Shown: positions 22,090-33,365 of the stretch, in pieces
How the letters are laid out: every line of letters begins with the position of its first letter
Numbering within the stretch: the first letter of the stretch is position 1
NCBI RefSeq assembly: GCF_002776525.5
Contig: NC_045438.1
Span: forward strand, 151,411,777-151,475,776
DNA: 64,000 nt
Reading direction: 5' to 3'
Source of the DNA: Piliocolobus tephrosceles
Lineage: Eukaryota > Chordata > Mammalia > Primates > Cercopithecidae
Notes under the pieces: generated by a model
Told to the model about the DNA's origin: nothing
Database searches by the model: none
Seen by the model: only the letters and a program-made list of their open reading frames with translations
Position numbers and translations under genes: made by a program

Positions 22090-24640
22090 TCTGTTCATAT
22101 GTTATAGTTCTTTTAAAATTGATGCATAATTTATGTAAAATACAATGCACTAATCTTAAATGTACAGCTTGATGAATTTTTACATATATTTACATCAATA
22201 TAACTACTCCCAGATCAAGATATAAAATATTTTCATCACCCCAGTAAGTTTCCTCATGCATGCTCCTTTCCAGTTAACAAGTCACCCTCCACCAAATAAA
22301 CAATTCTTCTGATGTTCATCCACTTAAATTAGTTTTTCCTATTCTGAATTCTATATAATGACATTATGCAATTTGACTTCTTTGGATCTGTCTTTAATCA
22401 CCCAACATAATGTTTCTAAGGTTTATGCACGTTGTTGCATGCACCAGTAGTTTTGCCTTTTTTTTTTTTTTCCTCAGTAGAATATCCAGAATTTGTTTAT
22501 TCATTCACCTGTACATGAACATTTGGGTTCTTTTCAGGTTTGGGCTATATGAATGAAGTGACTATGAACATTATTGTGTAAGACTTTTGGCGGTGATTAC
22601 TCATGTATTTTGGATGTGTACATATTGCTAGGTCATGTTAACTTTATTAAAAATTGCTGACCATTTATTCAAATGAGCATGCCATTACACACATCTATCA
22701 TTAATGTATAATGGTTTCAGTTACTCCATCTCCTGCTAACACTTCATATTGCTAGTCTTTTTTACTTTTAGCCATTCGAATGGGTATTTGGTGGCATTTT
22801 TCTTAGTTTTAATGTGCCTTTTGCTGATGCTTAATGATGTACAACAACTTTTCGTGTTTTTATTAGTCATACAGATAACTCCTTTTGTTAGTTCCTCATT
22901 GAAGTCTCTTGCCTATTTTTAATTGGGTTGTTTTTCTTTTTATTATTGATTTATAGGAATTATTTATATATTCTGGATTGCAGTCCTTTATCAGATACAT
23001 GCCTTATGAATATCCATTTTGTAGCTTGCTTTTTCATTTTGCTAACTCTGTTTTATAATGAACAGAAGTTCAACATACTTCTTAATTTTCCTTTTGATTT
23101 CTTCTCTGACCCGTGAGTTATTTAGTTATTTAAAAGTGTGTGATTTAGTTTCTAAGTATTTGGAATTTTTCCAGATATCTTCTTGTTATTTCTAATTTAA
23201 TTTCATTGCCATGAAATATACTTTGGGTGATTTGAATACTTTTAAATTTATTGTGACTTGTTTTATGAACCAGAATATGGTCCATCTTGGCAAATATTCC
23301 ATGTGCTCTTTAAAATAGTGTATATTCAGCTATTATTAAGAGGCATGTTCCATAAATGTTAGTTGGGCCAAGTTGGCTGATAGTGTTATTCAAGTCTTCT
23401 CTGTCCTTGCTGACTTTCTGTCTACTTTTTCTGTTAATTACTGACAGTGGTTGATAATTGTGGATTTTTCTCTTTATCTTTGTAATTCTATCAACTTCTG
23501 TGTCATGTATTTTGAAATTCTATTATGTACATAAATGTTATATCTTCTTGATTAATTGACCTCTATCATTATGAAATGACCCTCTTTATCCCCAATGATA
23601 TTCTTTACTCTGAATTCTCCTTTTGTGTGATGTTAAGATAGACAGTCTAACTTTCTTTTGATTGGTGGTCTCACTTTTTAATACAAACTGAACATTTTTG
23701 CCGTTTAAGTGGGGTGTTTAGACCATTTATATTTAATATGATTATTATGGATGGACCATATCAAATTTCTAATTGCTTCATTTTTGTCCCAATCTGTCCT
23801 GTTCCTCATTTTCTGCCTTCTTTATTTTAGGTTTATTGTATGTTTGAAAAATTATTCTATTTTATCTTTTTTATCTCTATTTTCTGTTTTATTTTGGATT
23901 TTTTCAGCCTTCCTTTCTTATTTTAGTTTAGCTCCTTTGTTGCTTAATAGGTATAACATTTTGTGTTTGTGTTTTAGTGGTTGTTTTAGGGCTTATGTTT
24001 TACATTTTAAAATTACCATAGTTTACATTCAAGCAATATTATATCACTCCGTTCATAGCAAAAGAACCTTACTGCAGTTACTTCAATTTCTTGTGTCTGG
24101 CCTTTGCACTATTATTGTCATACATTTCATATAACACTACTATTTTTGCTTAAACATGCCTTTTCTTTTTTTGAGACAAAACCTCGCTCTGTTGCTCAGG
24201 CCACAGTGCAGTGGTGCGATACCGGTTCACTGCAACCTCTGCCTCTTGGGTTCAAGCGATTCTCATGTTTCAGTGACTTGAGTAGCTGGGATTACAGGCA
24301 TATGCCACAACGTCAAGCTAATTTTTGTATTTTTGATAGAGAAGGGGTTTTGCCATGTTGGTCAGGTGGGTCTCAAACTCCTGGCCTCAAGTGATCTGGC
24401 CGCCTTAGACTCCCAAAGTGTTGGGATCACAGGTGTGAGCCCTCACACCTGGCCTAAAAATACCTTTTTAAATAGATTAAATATGTTTTAAAACTCTTAT
24501 ATTTGTGCCTATACTTGCCATTTCTGGTGTTCTCCATTCCTTTGTGTAGATCTATATTTCCATCTGGTATTATTTTTCTTCTTCCCTAGGTACTTCCTCT
24601 AATATTTCTTGTAGTGTAGGTCTGATGGTGATAAATTCTT
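22090..24640 (-). mobile_element. L1M/HAL1-like element, antisense, internally deleted (third of three)
   Basis: Begins with another antisense L1 tail (TTAAAATTGATGCATAATTT), runs through the ORF2 C-terminus to about 23080, then jumps to the endonuclease side (CCCGTGAGTTATTTAGTTAT, CTTTGGGTGATTTGAATACT, AGAATATGGTCCATCTTGGC). It ends in the region upstream of ORF2 (TTTCTTGTAGTGTAGGTCTG near 24610). An internal part of ORF2, mostly reverse transcriptase, is missing. An AluS lies at 24165-24454. Several plus-strand frames of 60-127 codons here are antisense shadows. Confidence 0.8.
24165..24454 (-). mobile_element. AluS inside L1M
   Basis: Antisense Alu with a 14-bp imperfect duplication, TAAACATGCCTTTT at 24151-24164 and TAAAAATACCTTTT at 24455-24468. 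Confidence 0.92.
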
Positions 24641-24689
24641 TTAGCATCTCACCTCTATAATCTTAGTCTCAGTGGGTTTGTAGATCCTA

Positions 24690-25040
24690 TTATTACCCAA
24701 TGGAAGAATGCTTCCACCAGGGAACAAAGTAATGTTTCCATTAGATTGGGTGCTGAAATTACTCACTGATCATTTAGGGCTTCACATGCCAGAGAACTAA
24801 CAGCTAGGGGTCACTGTACTTTCTGGAATCACCAGTATTGATTTCCTAAAGGGAAATTGGGTTGCTGCTATACAGTGTGGGCAAGAAACACTATGTCTGG
24901 AACCCAATAGATATATTGGAGAGGCTTTTAGTACTTCAGTCCTGGTTAATGGAAACTTGGAGCAACCCAGTATAGACAGGACCACCAACAACTCAGATCC
25001 TGGAGTAATGATGGTTGGGATCACCTCAAGGACTGTAGCA
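24690..25040 (+). mobile_element. ERVL-like internal fragment
   Basis: The block with GGGGTCACTGTACTTTCTGG, TGCTATACAGTGTGGGCAAG, CAGACAGGACCACC-type words (here TAGACAGGACCACCAACAAC) and GATGGTTGGGATCACCTCAA resembles the 3' part of the pol region of old ERVL elements in sense. A continuous frame can be read for about 75 codons in one register, but there is no intact gene. Confidence 0.5.
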
Positions 25041-25139
25041 GCTACATTTTATGCTAATTACTTTCTCTCTTTTTTTTTTTTTTTGTGCTACCTTCTTTGA
25101 AGATCATTGCTGTTAAGTAACTGTATCATATTACATATC

Positions 25140-25732
25140 TCACATAACAGAGTTGCTGATGGAATTTTGTGCATCTGTCGTGTTGGAGAGATGAATTTTT
25201 CACCGGGTAAAGCTCAAGCATGAAGGCTGAATGGTGGAAGAGGTAGGCTCACAGTTTACCCCTCCAGATCCACTTTTCCTCCCCAGGCTGTGCTCCAGCC
25301 TGCTCTGTGCTTCAGCAAGTTGGCCTGTATGGGCTATGCTGGTGGCTTCTTCGCACTCTGTCCTTTGGTTGGGCTTAGCCAATGAGAGGCACTGGCAGGG
25401 CATGAGAGGGTGGGAGGAGAATGAGGTTGCATTATATCTTCTCTCAGATCATTCTCTGCTGGCCTGCCACGAATTGGCCACCTCACTCCACCAAAGGTAG
25501 TTCTTCCTGTCAGGTAGCCCTTTCTATGCAACTCTCTTTGAGTTCCAGCAGCTTCTTCCTCCTCTTACACTTGAGATCAAGGGGTGGTAACAGCTCCTAG
25601 CCCTTGCTAGCCTGAGATTACTGTACACATTTATTGGTTTTCTTGATGTTTGCCTGTACATTATTAAACTCTTCTCATTATCCAAGTTTGCAAATGCCTT
25701 CTGTGTCTTGCCAGGATCCTGACTGATACGGT
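25140..25732 (+). mobile_element. Old ERVL-type LTR
   Basis: Ends in a typical ERVL LTR tail: ACATTATTAAACTCTTCTCA (poly-A signal-like ATTAAA), then CTGTGTCTTGCCAGGATCCT and GACTGATAC. It sits just downstream of ERVL-like internal sequence in the same orientation, so it may be its 3' LTR. The left border is uncertain. Confidence 0.5.
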
Positions 25733-26920
25733 TAACCTGTGGATTGATTTCCTTAAACTCATTTTTTCACCCCTTGTTCAATCAGATATGGTGAGGAAGT
25801 GTAAGTTTAAATACCGTAAGCACAACTGAAGGCCAGCCCATGCATTTCCAGTGAAAACACTTTTATGAATAGAGGGTGTTGACTTGATGGAGATCCCAAA
25901 CTTGACATAACACACAGAAAACAAGTTTAGACATTATTTTCACTTTATTTTGTAATAGCCCTGAAATCACTCAGTAGTGACGAGGATGTTGTTGGTGCAG
26001 TGGCAAGGGTGTTTTAATGAGATATCCCTGGTTATCGTCCTTGGGCAGTGAGATAGTGATAGGTGAGGAGACGGGATTATTGCACTGGAAATTGGATAGA
26101 TTTTCAAATACTGATGGAGACAGCTTGAAGAGGGAGAGGAGGAGATGACAAAGAACTGAGGGGACTTCTAAATACACCTTGATTTGCTTTTCAAAGATAG
26201 AGGGTGGCCCTAAAAATTAGGACTTAGAGTGTTGGCGGGTTTGGGGGAGGGGGTGGGGGGGAGGAGGGTCTACAGGTAGAAGCTGACTAGAACTGTTTTT
26301 ACGAGAGACCCTGAGAGATGTGTAGATGTGCTTTGTTGCCAAAAAGCCAGAGTATCACCCACTTGCCTCCCATTTTTGTGAATAATGTGGCACAGCCCTG
26401 GAACACTGAGTATTTTGAAATGTAGTAGTTAAAAGCTATCCGTAAACGTTATCTAGAAGACATCAGTGCACTGGTCATGAAATCTGCATCCCCATCCAGA
26501 GGGCACTTGTAGTGGAAGAAATGGCATGCCAGCCCCAGGAGGCAACATGGACCGTGGACGTCAGCGAGGAGGGTGGCACTGGGCATATATGAGGGGTTCT
26601 TCATGAGCACATGTGTGGCACCCAGGGGACTCCCAGGAGTAAGAGTGGGAGGTAGAGAGCTGGATTAGCCAAATAGTGGAGATAAACTGTAAAGTCTGAA
26701 TTATTTATAGTCCTATGACTTCATTCATAGCCACAGCCTGAGTGTAGGAGCATTAGGATCACACTGCCACATGCTCCTCTGTCCTCTGGACAATCTCAGT
26801 TCTCTGTCCAATTTTTTTTTCAGACTTCATGTTGTCATTTTGAGACTCTCTTTTCCTGTCTCTTCCATCAAGTGGGACCTGGAAATTCCTGCTAGTATAT
26901 TTTCCCAGATTTGGTACCCC
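25733..26920. other. No gene seen; unique DNA with a G-rich tract
   Basis: Nearly 1.2 kb with no named repeat. It holds a strong G-run cluster at 26237-26268 and moderate GC around 26450-26650. No frame longer than about 75 codons. Confidence 0.5.
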
Positions 26921-26924
26921 TTTA

Positions 26925-27395
26925 TTTTATTCATTTTTGTTTTTATTCTTAATTTTTGTGGGTACTTAGTAGGTGTATATATTTGTGGGTTATTTTGAGA
27001 TATAAGATATCTTGAGAGATATTACTATGAGATATGAGATATTTTAATACAGGCATGCAATGCATAATAATCACATCAGGGTAAATGGGGTGTCCATCAC
27101 TTTAAGCAGTTATCCTTTTTGTTTCAAACAATCTGATACACTCTTTTAGTTATTTTTAAATGTGCAATTAAATGATATTTTTTACTATAGTCATTCTGTT
27201 GTGCTAGCAAATAATAGGTCTTACTCATTCTTTCTAACATTTTTTTTTTTTGTCTCTGTTAACCATCCCCACCTCTCTCTCTCACCCCAATACCCTTTGC
27301 AACCTCTGGTAACCTTCTTTCTACTCTCTATCTCTATGAGTTCAATTGTTTTAAGTTTTAGCTCCCACAAATAAGTGAGAACGTGTGATCTTTTA
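26925..27395 (-). mobile_element. L1 3' UTR (L1MA/L1MB-like), antisense
   Basis: Antisense L1 tail: ATTTTTGTGGGTACTTAGTA, ACAGGCATGCAATGCATAAT, CATCAGGGTAAATGGGGTGT and TATAGTCATTCTGTTGTGCT, ending with TCCCACAAATAAGTGAGAAC at the ORF2 end. A GAGATA-type local expansion is at 26996-27045. Confidence 0.88.
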
Positions 27396-27929
27396 ACACC
27401 CCTTTATTAATAGCCAAGTTTTGGTGATTCATTAGTGTGCAAAGGTAGTATCTTTTCAGTTCCTACTATGTCATTTTCAGCACTGTATAATGCACGGGAT
27501 AGTGTATGAACATTTTAGGTCAATTAAATTCTTTGTATTGTGTTTGGGTTTAGTTTTTCTCTCCTTTCATATATTTACTTCTCTTCTGAAGAACAAAGCA
27601 TAGAGTAGAAATTATTTCTACAAATATTATTATGCAAATATAAATGCTTGTATGCAATCCACTTCCACATGTACCCAGGTATTAGATGAATATGAATTCT
27701 CAATATTTCTAAAGAGAAGTATCTTATTTGCAAGTGTAATCCCTAACTGTTCCCAAATGCTTTCTAATAAATCCTTTTTATTCCTGAATGTAAACTCATT
27801 TTCTCATAAGAAACCATCTGGAAGAGGCAAGAAGAGCCATGTCATCTTTTGCACATCTCACAGTGAATCTCTACCTTGTTATTTAATCAAGGTATCAACT
27901 CAAATATTCGTAGCTTCTAGCTGTGTTTA
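27396..27929. other. No gene seen; unassigned DNA
   Basis: AT-rich. The 92-codon frame at 27652-27930 has no recognisable domain and looks like chance. Confidence 0.5.
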
Positions 27930-27943
27930 AAAAGTATTATTGA

Positions 27944-28243
27944 GGCCGGGTGCACTGGCTTATGCCTGTAATCCCAGCACTTTGGGAGGCTGAGGTGGGC
28001 CTACCACCTGAGGTCAAGAGTTTGAGACCAGCCTGATCAACATGGCAAAACCCTGTCTCTAACTAAAAATACAAAAATTAGCTGGGCATGGTGGTGTGTG
28101 CCAGAAATTCCAGCTACCGGGGGTGCTGGGGCAGGAGAATTGCTTGAACCTGGGAGGAGGAGGTTGCAGTGAGCCAAGACTCTGCCACTATATTCCAGCC
28201 TGGGCAACAGAGCGACTCCATCTCAATAAAATAAAATAAAATG
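27944..28243 (+). mobile_element. AluS
   Basis: Full Alu with an (AATAA)n tail. A 14-bp duplication, AAAAGTATTATTGA at 27930-27943 and AAAAGTGTTATTGA at 28244-28257, has one mismatch. Confidence 0.95.
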
Positions 28244-28529
28244 AAAAGTGTTATTGATGTTTACCACTGGGTATGTACATTAGAAGTAACAAACTGAAGG
28301 CTTGGGGGATGGAGGGGACATGTGGATCTTCTCCATCAGTCATAGTTATTCTGCCTGTTCCTACCAATCTGCAAACCTCTTCAACTTCTACAGCTTACTT
28401 TGACTCATCTCCTTCCCAAAAAGCAGATCTTTCACATGGGAGCACTGAGCCCTGTTAAGTTTGCCAAGTTTTCCGAGCCCAGTTAAGTTTATTGAGACTT
28501 GTCTATGACACAGCAAAAAGTAAAAATAG

Positions 28530-28660
28530 CACCCCACCCTCTTGGGATTGTTATTAGGATTAAATTAGTGAATACACATAAAGGCTTAGAACATTGCCTA
28601 ACCTATCTTAAGTGTTTAGTAAGTGTTAGCTTCTATTAGTGTTTTTATGATTATTATCAT
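28530..28660 (+). repeat. MIR 3' half
   Basis: TTGTTATTAGGATTAAATTA, ACATAAAGGCTTAGAACATT and GTTTAGTAAGTGTTAGCTTC follow the MIR tail order (gttgtgaggattaaatg, cttagaacagtgcc, agtaagtg). Confidence 0.8.
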
Positions 28661-29395
28661 TTGACTCTGTGTCCTAAAGTGCTGAGACCAGTACTAGGGA
28701 ATGAGGAGTTAAACTTGACACTGGGGAAAAACATGATTTCACAATACTAGTAATGTTTTATCAACCATTATAATTACATATAAAATACTATTTTTGAATA
28801 ACAAATCCAATCTGTGCCCATCATATTTGTAATGATCTTACCTACATGATAGCTAGTGTTCTCATATGTGTGTGTATATATATAAAAATAAGTCTATATA
28901 ATTATATTATAAATTATATAATATAAAATACATAAACATGTTATATATAAATCTATATATTTATTTATATATAGGTTTTATTAAGTTAGTCTATGGAGCA
29001 GAGTTCTTTCTGGAGTTCCAAATAACCCACTCTGTTTATAATTGCTGGAAAATTCTAACTACTCATTACCTCATTAACCAAAACTGGTTATAGAGAGCAT
29101 GAGATTCTTTGCATGAGATTCTTCCCCTCTAAATTCCCTCTAGAACTCATTCTTCATTGGAAATGTTTTATTTTTTGGTTGACTCAGAAGAAGAAAAGCA
29201 TTGGATTAACTGCTCTATTTCCAAGGAAGCTTTTGAAAGTTTGAAAAGAAAGCACTGTGGTGAAAATATGCTTTACTTTATGCACCAGGAAATATAGGAA
29301 TGTAGGTTTTGCCTAAAACAAGGCAATACCTTGTTAATATTCATCAGACAAGGGTCTTAATTTGAATACATGAAAGATTAGGCCACTATATATTC
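28661..29395. other. No gene seen; contains an AT-rich tract
   Basis: A (TA)-rich low-complexity tract lies at 28865-28975. The rest is unassigned AT-rich DNA with no frame of note. Confidence 0.55.
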
Positions 29396-29522
29396 TGCAT
29401 TGGGATGGGACAGAGGAAGGTGTTGATTTACTACAGAAACCAGACTTTGAGTGTGTTGCTCTAATTTGAGACTTTGGAATAATCTTCATGGGATGGGGAT
29501 GAATGTGTTCTAGGAATTTATG
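29393..29522. repeat. Unassigned old repeat, copy A
   Basis: Shares an ordered set of words with 32902-33082: TTGGGATGG, TTTACTACAGAAAC, GAGACTTTGG, ATCTTCATGG and GATGAATGTGT. The two are copies of one dispersed repeat in the same orientation. I cannot name the family. Confidence 0.6.
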
Positions 29523-29539
29523 AAAACACTGGGTAGCCA

Positions 29540-29867
29540 GGCCAGGCACGGTGGCTCACACCTGTAATCCCAGCACGTTGGGAGGCCGAGGTGGGCAGAT
29601 CACGAGGTCAGGAGATCGAGACCATCCTGGCTAACACAGTGAAACCCCATCTCTATTAAAAAAGAAAATACAAAAAATTAGCCAGGAGTGGTAGTGAGTG
29701 CTGTAATCCTAGCTACTCGGGAGGCTGAGGTAGGAGAATGGTGTGAATCTGGGAGGCAGAGCTTGCAGTGAGCTGAGATCACGCCACTGTACTCCAGCCT
29801 GGGCAACAGAGCAAGACTCCATCTCAAAAAAAAAAAAAAAAAAAAAAAAGAAACAAGCAAGCAGAAA
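29540..29867 (+). mobile_element. AluY
   Basis: Full AluY with a long A tail (24+ A, then AAACAAGCAAGCAG). A perfect 17-bp duplication, AAAACACTGGGTAGCCA, is at 29523-29539 and 29868-29884. Confidence 0.95.
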
Positions 29868-29974
29868 AAAACACTGGGTAGCCAATAAGGAGAACCATGG
29901 CACACAGCAATTGTTGCCTATCCAATATCTGTCGCGTCCTTCATTACTAATATCAGAATTCTAAGTGTTTGAAA

Positions 29975-30660
29975 TGGCAGGTCCAGCTAAAAATATACAT
30001 TCCCCAGCCTCCCTTGGAGTGACAGGTAGCCATGTGAAACAGTCCTGGCAAACGAGTTAAAAGTAGAAGTTGCTGGATGCGTTCCAGGCAACTTTCATCT
30101 CTTGTGGCCTGGAATGCGAACACTGTCAGGTGAAGAGGCAGCCCTTTGTGACCATGAAGCAACAAGCATGAGGCTAGCTGGGCGCTGTGGCTCACACCTG
30201 TAATCCCAGCACTTTGGCAGGCCAAGGCTGGTGGATCACGAGGTCAAGAGATCGAGACCATCCTGGCTAACACGGTGAAACCCCATCTCTACTAAAAAAC
30301 AATACCAAAAAATTAGCCGGGCGTGGTTGCGGGCGCCTGTAGTCCCAGCTACTTGGGAGGCTGAAGCAGGAGAATGGCGTGAACCTGGGAGGCAGAGCTT
30401 TCCGGCAGTGAGCCGAAATCGCGTCACTACATTCTAGCCTGGGTGACAGAGAAAGATTCCATCTAAAAAAAAAAAAAAAAAATGAGGCTAAAAGTCACAT
30501 TTTAGGGATGATCAAGAAGAAACACAGGGCTGTGAACACCCTGATGTTGTTGGGGAGCTGCTGTACAAACCTAAAGCTCCTACCTCTGGAGTAGGTAATG
30601 TATAAGAGCATCATATGATATTTAATTAAACCACTGGAAGTTTTGTTTTCTTTCTTTTGA
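29975..30660 (+). repeat. Old LTR-like repeat, sense copy, split by an AluY
   Basis: CCCAGCCTCCCTTGGAGTGA, AGTAGAAGTTGCTGGATG, TGGCCTGGAATGCGAACACT and GTGACCATGAAGCAAC, and after the Alu a CTCCTACCTCTGGAGTAGG and TTAATTAAACCACTGG end. The same order appears inverted at 31985-32410. It looks like a MaLR/ERVL-age LTR, but I cannot name it. Confidence 0.5.
30177..30481 (+). mobile_element. AluY
   Basis: Young-type Alu with a small local rearrangement in the right arm (GAGCTTTCCGGCAGTGAGCC). A 9-bp duplication, ATGAGGCTA, is at 30168-30176 and 30482-30490. Confidence 0.93.
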
Positions 30661-30803
30661 TTTTTCAAGCCTTTTAGGTGAGACAGAATGTATAGCTGTC
30701 TATATGGAATCATTTGAGGAAGTATTAACAGATAACTTTGACCAAAACAAAATAATCTCTTCTATTTTCTTGAGTATTCCTGAGATACTACAATACATCT
30801 CAT

Positions 30804-30988
30804 TGTTTTGTTTTTTGAGACAGGGTCTTGCTCTGTTGCCCAGGGTGGAGTGCAGTGGTGCTATCATGGCTCACTGTAGCCTCAACCTCCTGGGCCCAAG
30901 CAGTCCTCCCACCTCAGCCTCCTGAGTAGCTGGGACTACAGGTACACACCTGGCTAATTTTTATATTTTTTGTAGAGATGAGGTTTTG
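30804..30988 (-). mobile_element. AluJ, 5' truncated, antisense
   Basis: Runs from the T-rich tail (TTTTGTTTTTTGAGACAGGG) to about the middle of the element (TGTAGAGATGAGGTTTT). The left arm is missing. Confidence 0.85.
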
Positions 30989-31099
30989 GCAACACTTACA
31001 TTTTTCCTAATGGTTTCACGTTCATTTTAAAACTCAAAAACTTCTGAAAAACAACTGTGTCAGTTGAAATAATGATTATGTTATTTTATTTCCTGTATT

Positions 31100-31612
31100 C
31101 TTGATGCTCTGACATCTAGGGCCTTACTGGCCCTGAAGGGATTGCCCCTTCCAGGGTTAGTTAATAGCTAGAGATAGCAAATCACCTGTCTTTGAGTGTG
31201 CTTTTGATATACAAATCAACCACTACAGAGCCCATAGCTGCACCCTTGTTTTAGTGGGCTCTTACACTCTGGGCCACTAGCATCCTGCCCTAATCACTCC
31301 AGGGCCTGGTAACACATGATGAGGGTCCACTCTTGTGCCTTGGGTTTGCTGAAATTATTCAAGCTAGTGAATCCTAAACCTGCTTAGACTGCTTACCTCG
31401 CCTGGGTCATTCCTTCCCATGAAAACCACAGCAAAGTCTCCCACCTTCAGTCCCTCCCACTCTCTGACAGCTCATCATGCCTAAGTGTTTGCCATGTGGC
31501 CCCCCATGGCATGCTCGTCCTTCTTTCTAGAGGACTTTGACTACAATTAAGACTTTCTCCTTCATGATAGTCATTTCCATGTCTGCATGTCTTACCATAT
31601 CTGATTAAAACA
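31100..31612 (+). repeat. Probable retroviral LTR, family not named
   Basis: GC-moderate block with GGGATTGCCCCTTCCAGGGT, GTTAATAGCTAGAGATAGCA, CTCTGGGCCACTAGCATCCT and CCTAAACCTGCTTAGACTGC, ending near ATCTGATTAAAACAAAC. The composition and the ATTAAA-like end suggest an LTR. I cannot name it, and it could instead be unique DNA. Confidence 0.35.
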
Positions 31613-31625
31613 AACTCCAAGTACT

Positions 31626-31961
31626 GGTTAGGTGTGGTGGTTCATGCTTGTAATCCCAGCACTTTGGGAGGCCAAGGCGGGTGGATCACCAGAGGTCGGG
31701 AGTTTGAGACCACCCTGATCAACATGGAGAAACCATGTCTCTACTAAAAGCACAAAATAAGCCAGGCGTGGTGGCGCATGCCTGTAATCCCAGCTACTCG
31801 GGAGGCTGAGGCAGGAGAATAGCTTGAAGCCAGGAGACAGAGGTTGCAGTGAGCCGAGGTTGCACCATTGCACTCCAGTCTGGGCAACAAGAGTGAAACT
31901 CTATCTCAAAAACAACAACAAAAACCAAAAACAAAAAACAAAAAAACAAAAAACAAACCTA
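31626..31961 (+). mobile_element. AluS with a long (CA5)n-type tail
   Basis: Full Alu followed by an A-rich tail interrupted by C (AAAAACAAAAAACAAAAAAA). An imperfect duplication of about 18 bp is seen: AAACAAACTCCAAGTACT at 31608-31625 and AAACAAATCCTAGGTACT ending at 31980. Confidence 0.92.
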
Positions 31962-31984
31962 AAAACAAATCCTAGGTACTGTTG

Positions 31985-32410
31985 AACAGGAAACACACTC
32001 AAAGGGCTTAAACATGATGAGATGCATTCTTTCTCACAACAAAAAGTTACTGGATAGGGCAGATCCAGGTGTGGTCAGCTCAGTAGCTAAATTATGTCTT
32101 AAGCCCAGATTCTTTCTTCCTTTCTGCTGTCTTCCTCACAGCCTGACCCTTGGCTAGCCTCAACCTTGTCCCTGGCTAGCCTCCTCATGGTCAAAAGATG
32201 GTTGCTTCTGTTCAAGGTGCCGTTTTCAGACACTACAAAATGGAGCAGAAGAAGAGGGATTGCTTCTTCCTACGAAAGGAAAGATTTTCCCGGAAGCCCG
32301 CTCAGTAGATGTCTTCCCTTGTCTCATTTAGCCAGAACTGAGCAACCTGCATACTACCTGTTACTGTCAAGAGGAATGGGACCACCATGATTGCCTGAGG
32401 CTAATGGAGA
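31985..32410 (-). repeat. Old LTR-like repeat, antisense copy
   Basis: Read in reverse it gives GACAGTAACAGGTAGTATGC, CAGTTCTGGCTAAATGAGAC, GGCTTCCGGGAAAATC and TTTGACCATGAGGAGGCTAG, the same order as 29975-30660. The two are inverted copies of one family. Confidence 0.5.
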
Positions 32411-32900
32411 TTTACTCCTGAGTCGCAAAGAGAAGGGCTGAGCACCCAAACAAAAGTAAGGGTTTGCTAATAAGGGAGGTTAGACAGAGAGCTAGCAGTG
32501 TCTGGAAAGTCCCTACACTTTCACAGGGACTCAGGATTTAAAGTAAAGGACATTCTTGTTTGCACAGGGAGAAAAGGTCCAAGAACATAAAACTCAGAAT
32601 AAGCAGTCACTCTGCTGAGCTATCAGAGTACATTTTGGGAAACACAAATGTCCCCTCTTCTCCAATTTTGCGGGCAATGAGCCAAGTAATGCCAGGCTCC
32701 TCCTGAAGACCTCCCTGGCTCTTAAATGGCCCTCCTCAGCACATTCTGCTCCAACTCTCATCTTTCCTCCGCCGTCTCTTCTCTTTCTTCTCTCTCTCTC
32801 TACTCTGCTAAAATCACGTGAATTTACTAAGCCATTTCTCTCTTCTTCCCTAAAGCTCTGCTTTCTAAGGGAATGTCATGGCTGCCCCAACTCATCCCTC
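32411..32900. other. No gene seen; pyrimidine-rich patch
   Basis: Unassigned DNA with a CT-rich run at about 32762-32812 (TCTTCTCTTTCTTCTCTCTC). Confidence 0.5.
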
Positions 32901-32901
32901 T

Positions 32902-33082
32902 TTATTGTATTGGGATGGACAGAACTAAGGTTTCCACTTACTACAGAAACTGAGCTTTCCATTTTTCCATTTACTACAGAACTAAATTTTCGATTTACTA
33001 CAGAAACTGAGAAAATTATAGCTGTGGCTATAATTTGATGAGACTTTGGGGTCATCTTCATGGAGATGGGATGAATGTGTGC
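32902..33082. repeat. Unassigned old repeat, copy B with internal triplication
   Basis: Related to 29393-29522. In this copy the TTACTACAGAA word occurs three times, at about 32938, 32968 and 32996, in a local tandem expansion. Confidence 0.6.
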
Positions 33083-33365
33083 TACAGTGATGCTTAACGA
33101 CAGGGATAAGTTCTGAGAAATGCATCATCAGGTGATTTTGTCATTGCATGCAAATCAGTGTGTACTTACATAAACCTAGATGGCATAGCCTGCTGCACAC
33201 ATAGGCTAGATGGTGCAGCCTATTATTCTCATGCTACTAACCTGTATGGCATGTTCCTGTACTGAGTGCTGTAGGCAACTGGAACACAATTGTAAGTATT
33301 TCTGCATCTAAACATACCTAAACAGAAAAGGTACAGTAAAAACACGGTATAAAAAATTAAAAATG

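Noticed and set aside
23751..24134. 127-codon hydrophobic plus-strand frame as a membrane protein
   Set aside because: It is the antisense of an old L1M. The phenylalanine/leucine/serine-rich reading comes from T-rich antisense of A-rich L1.
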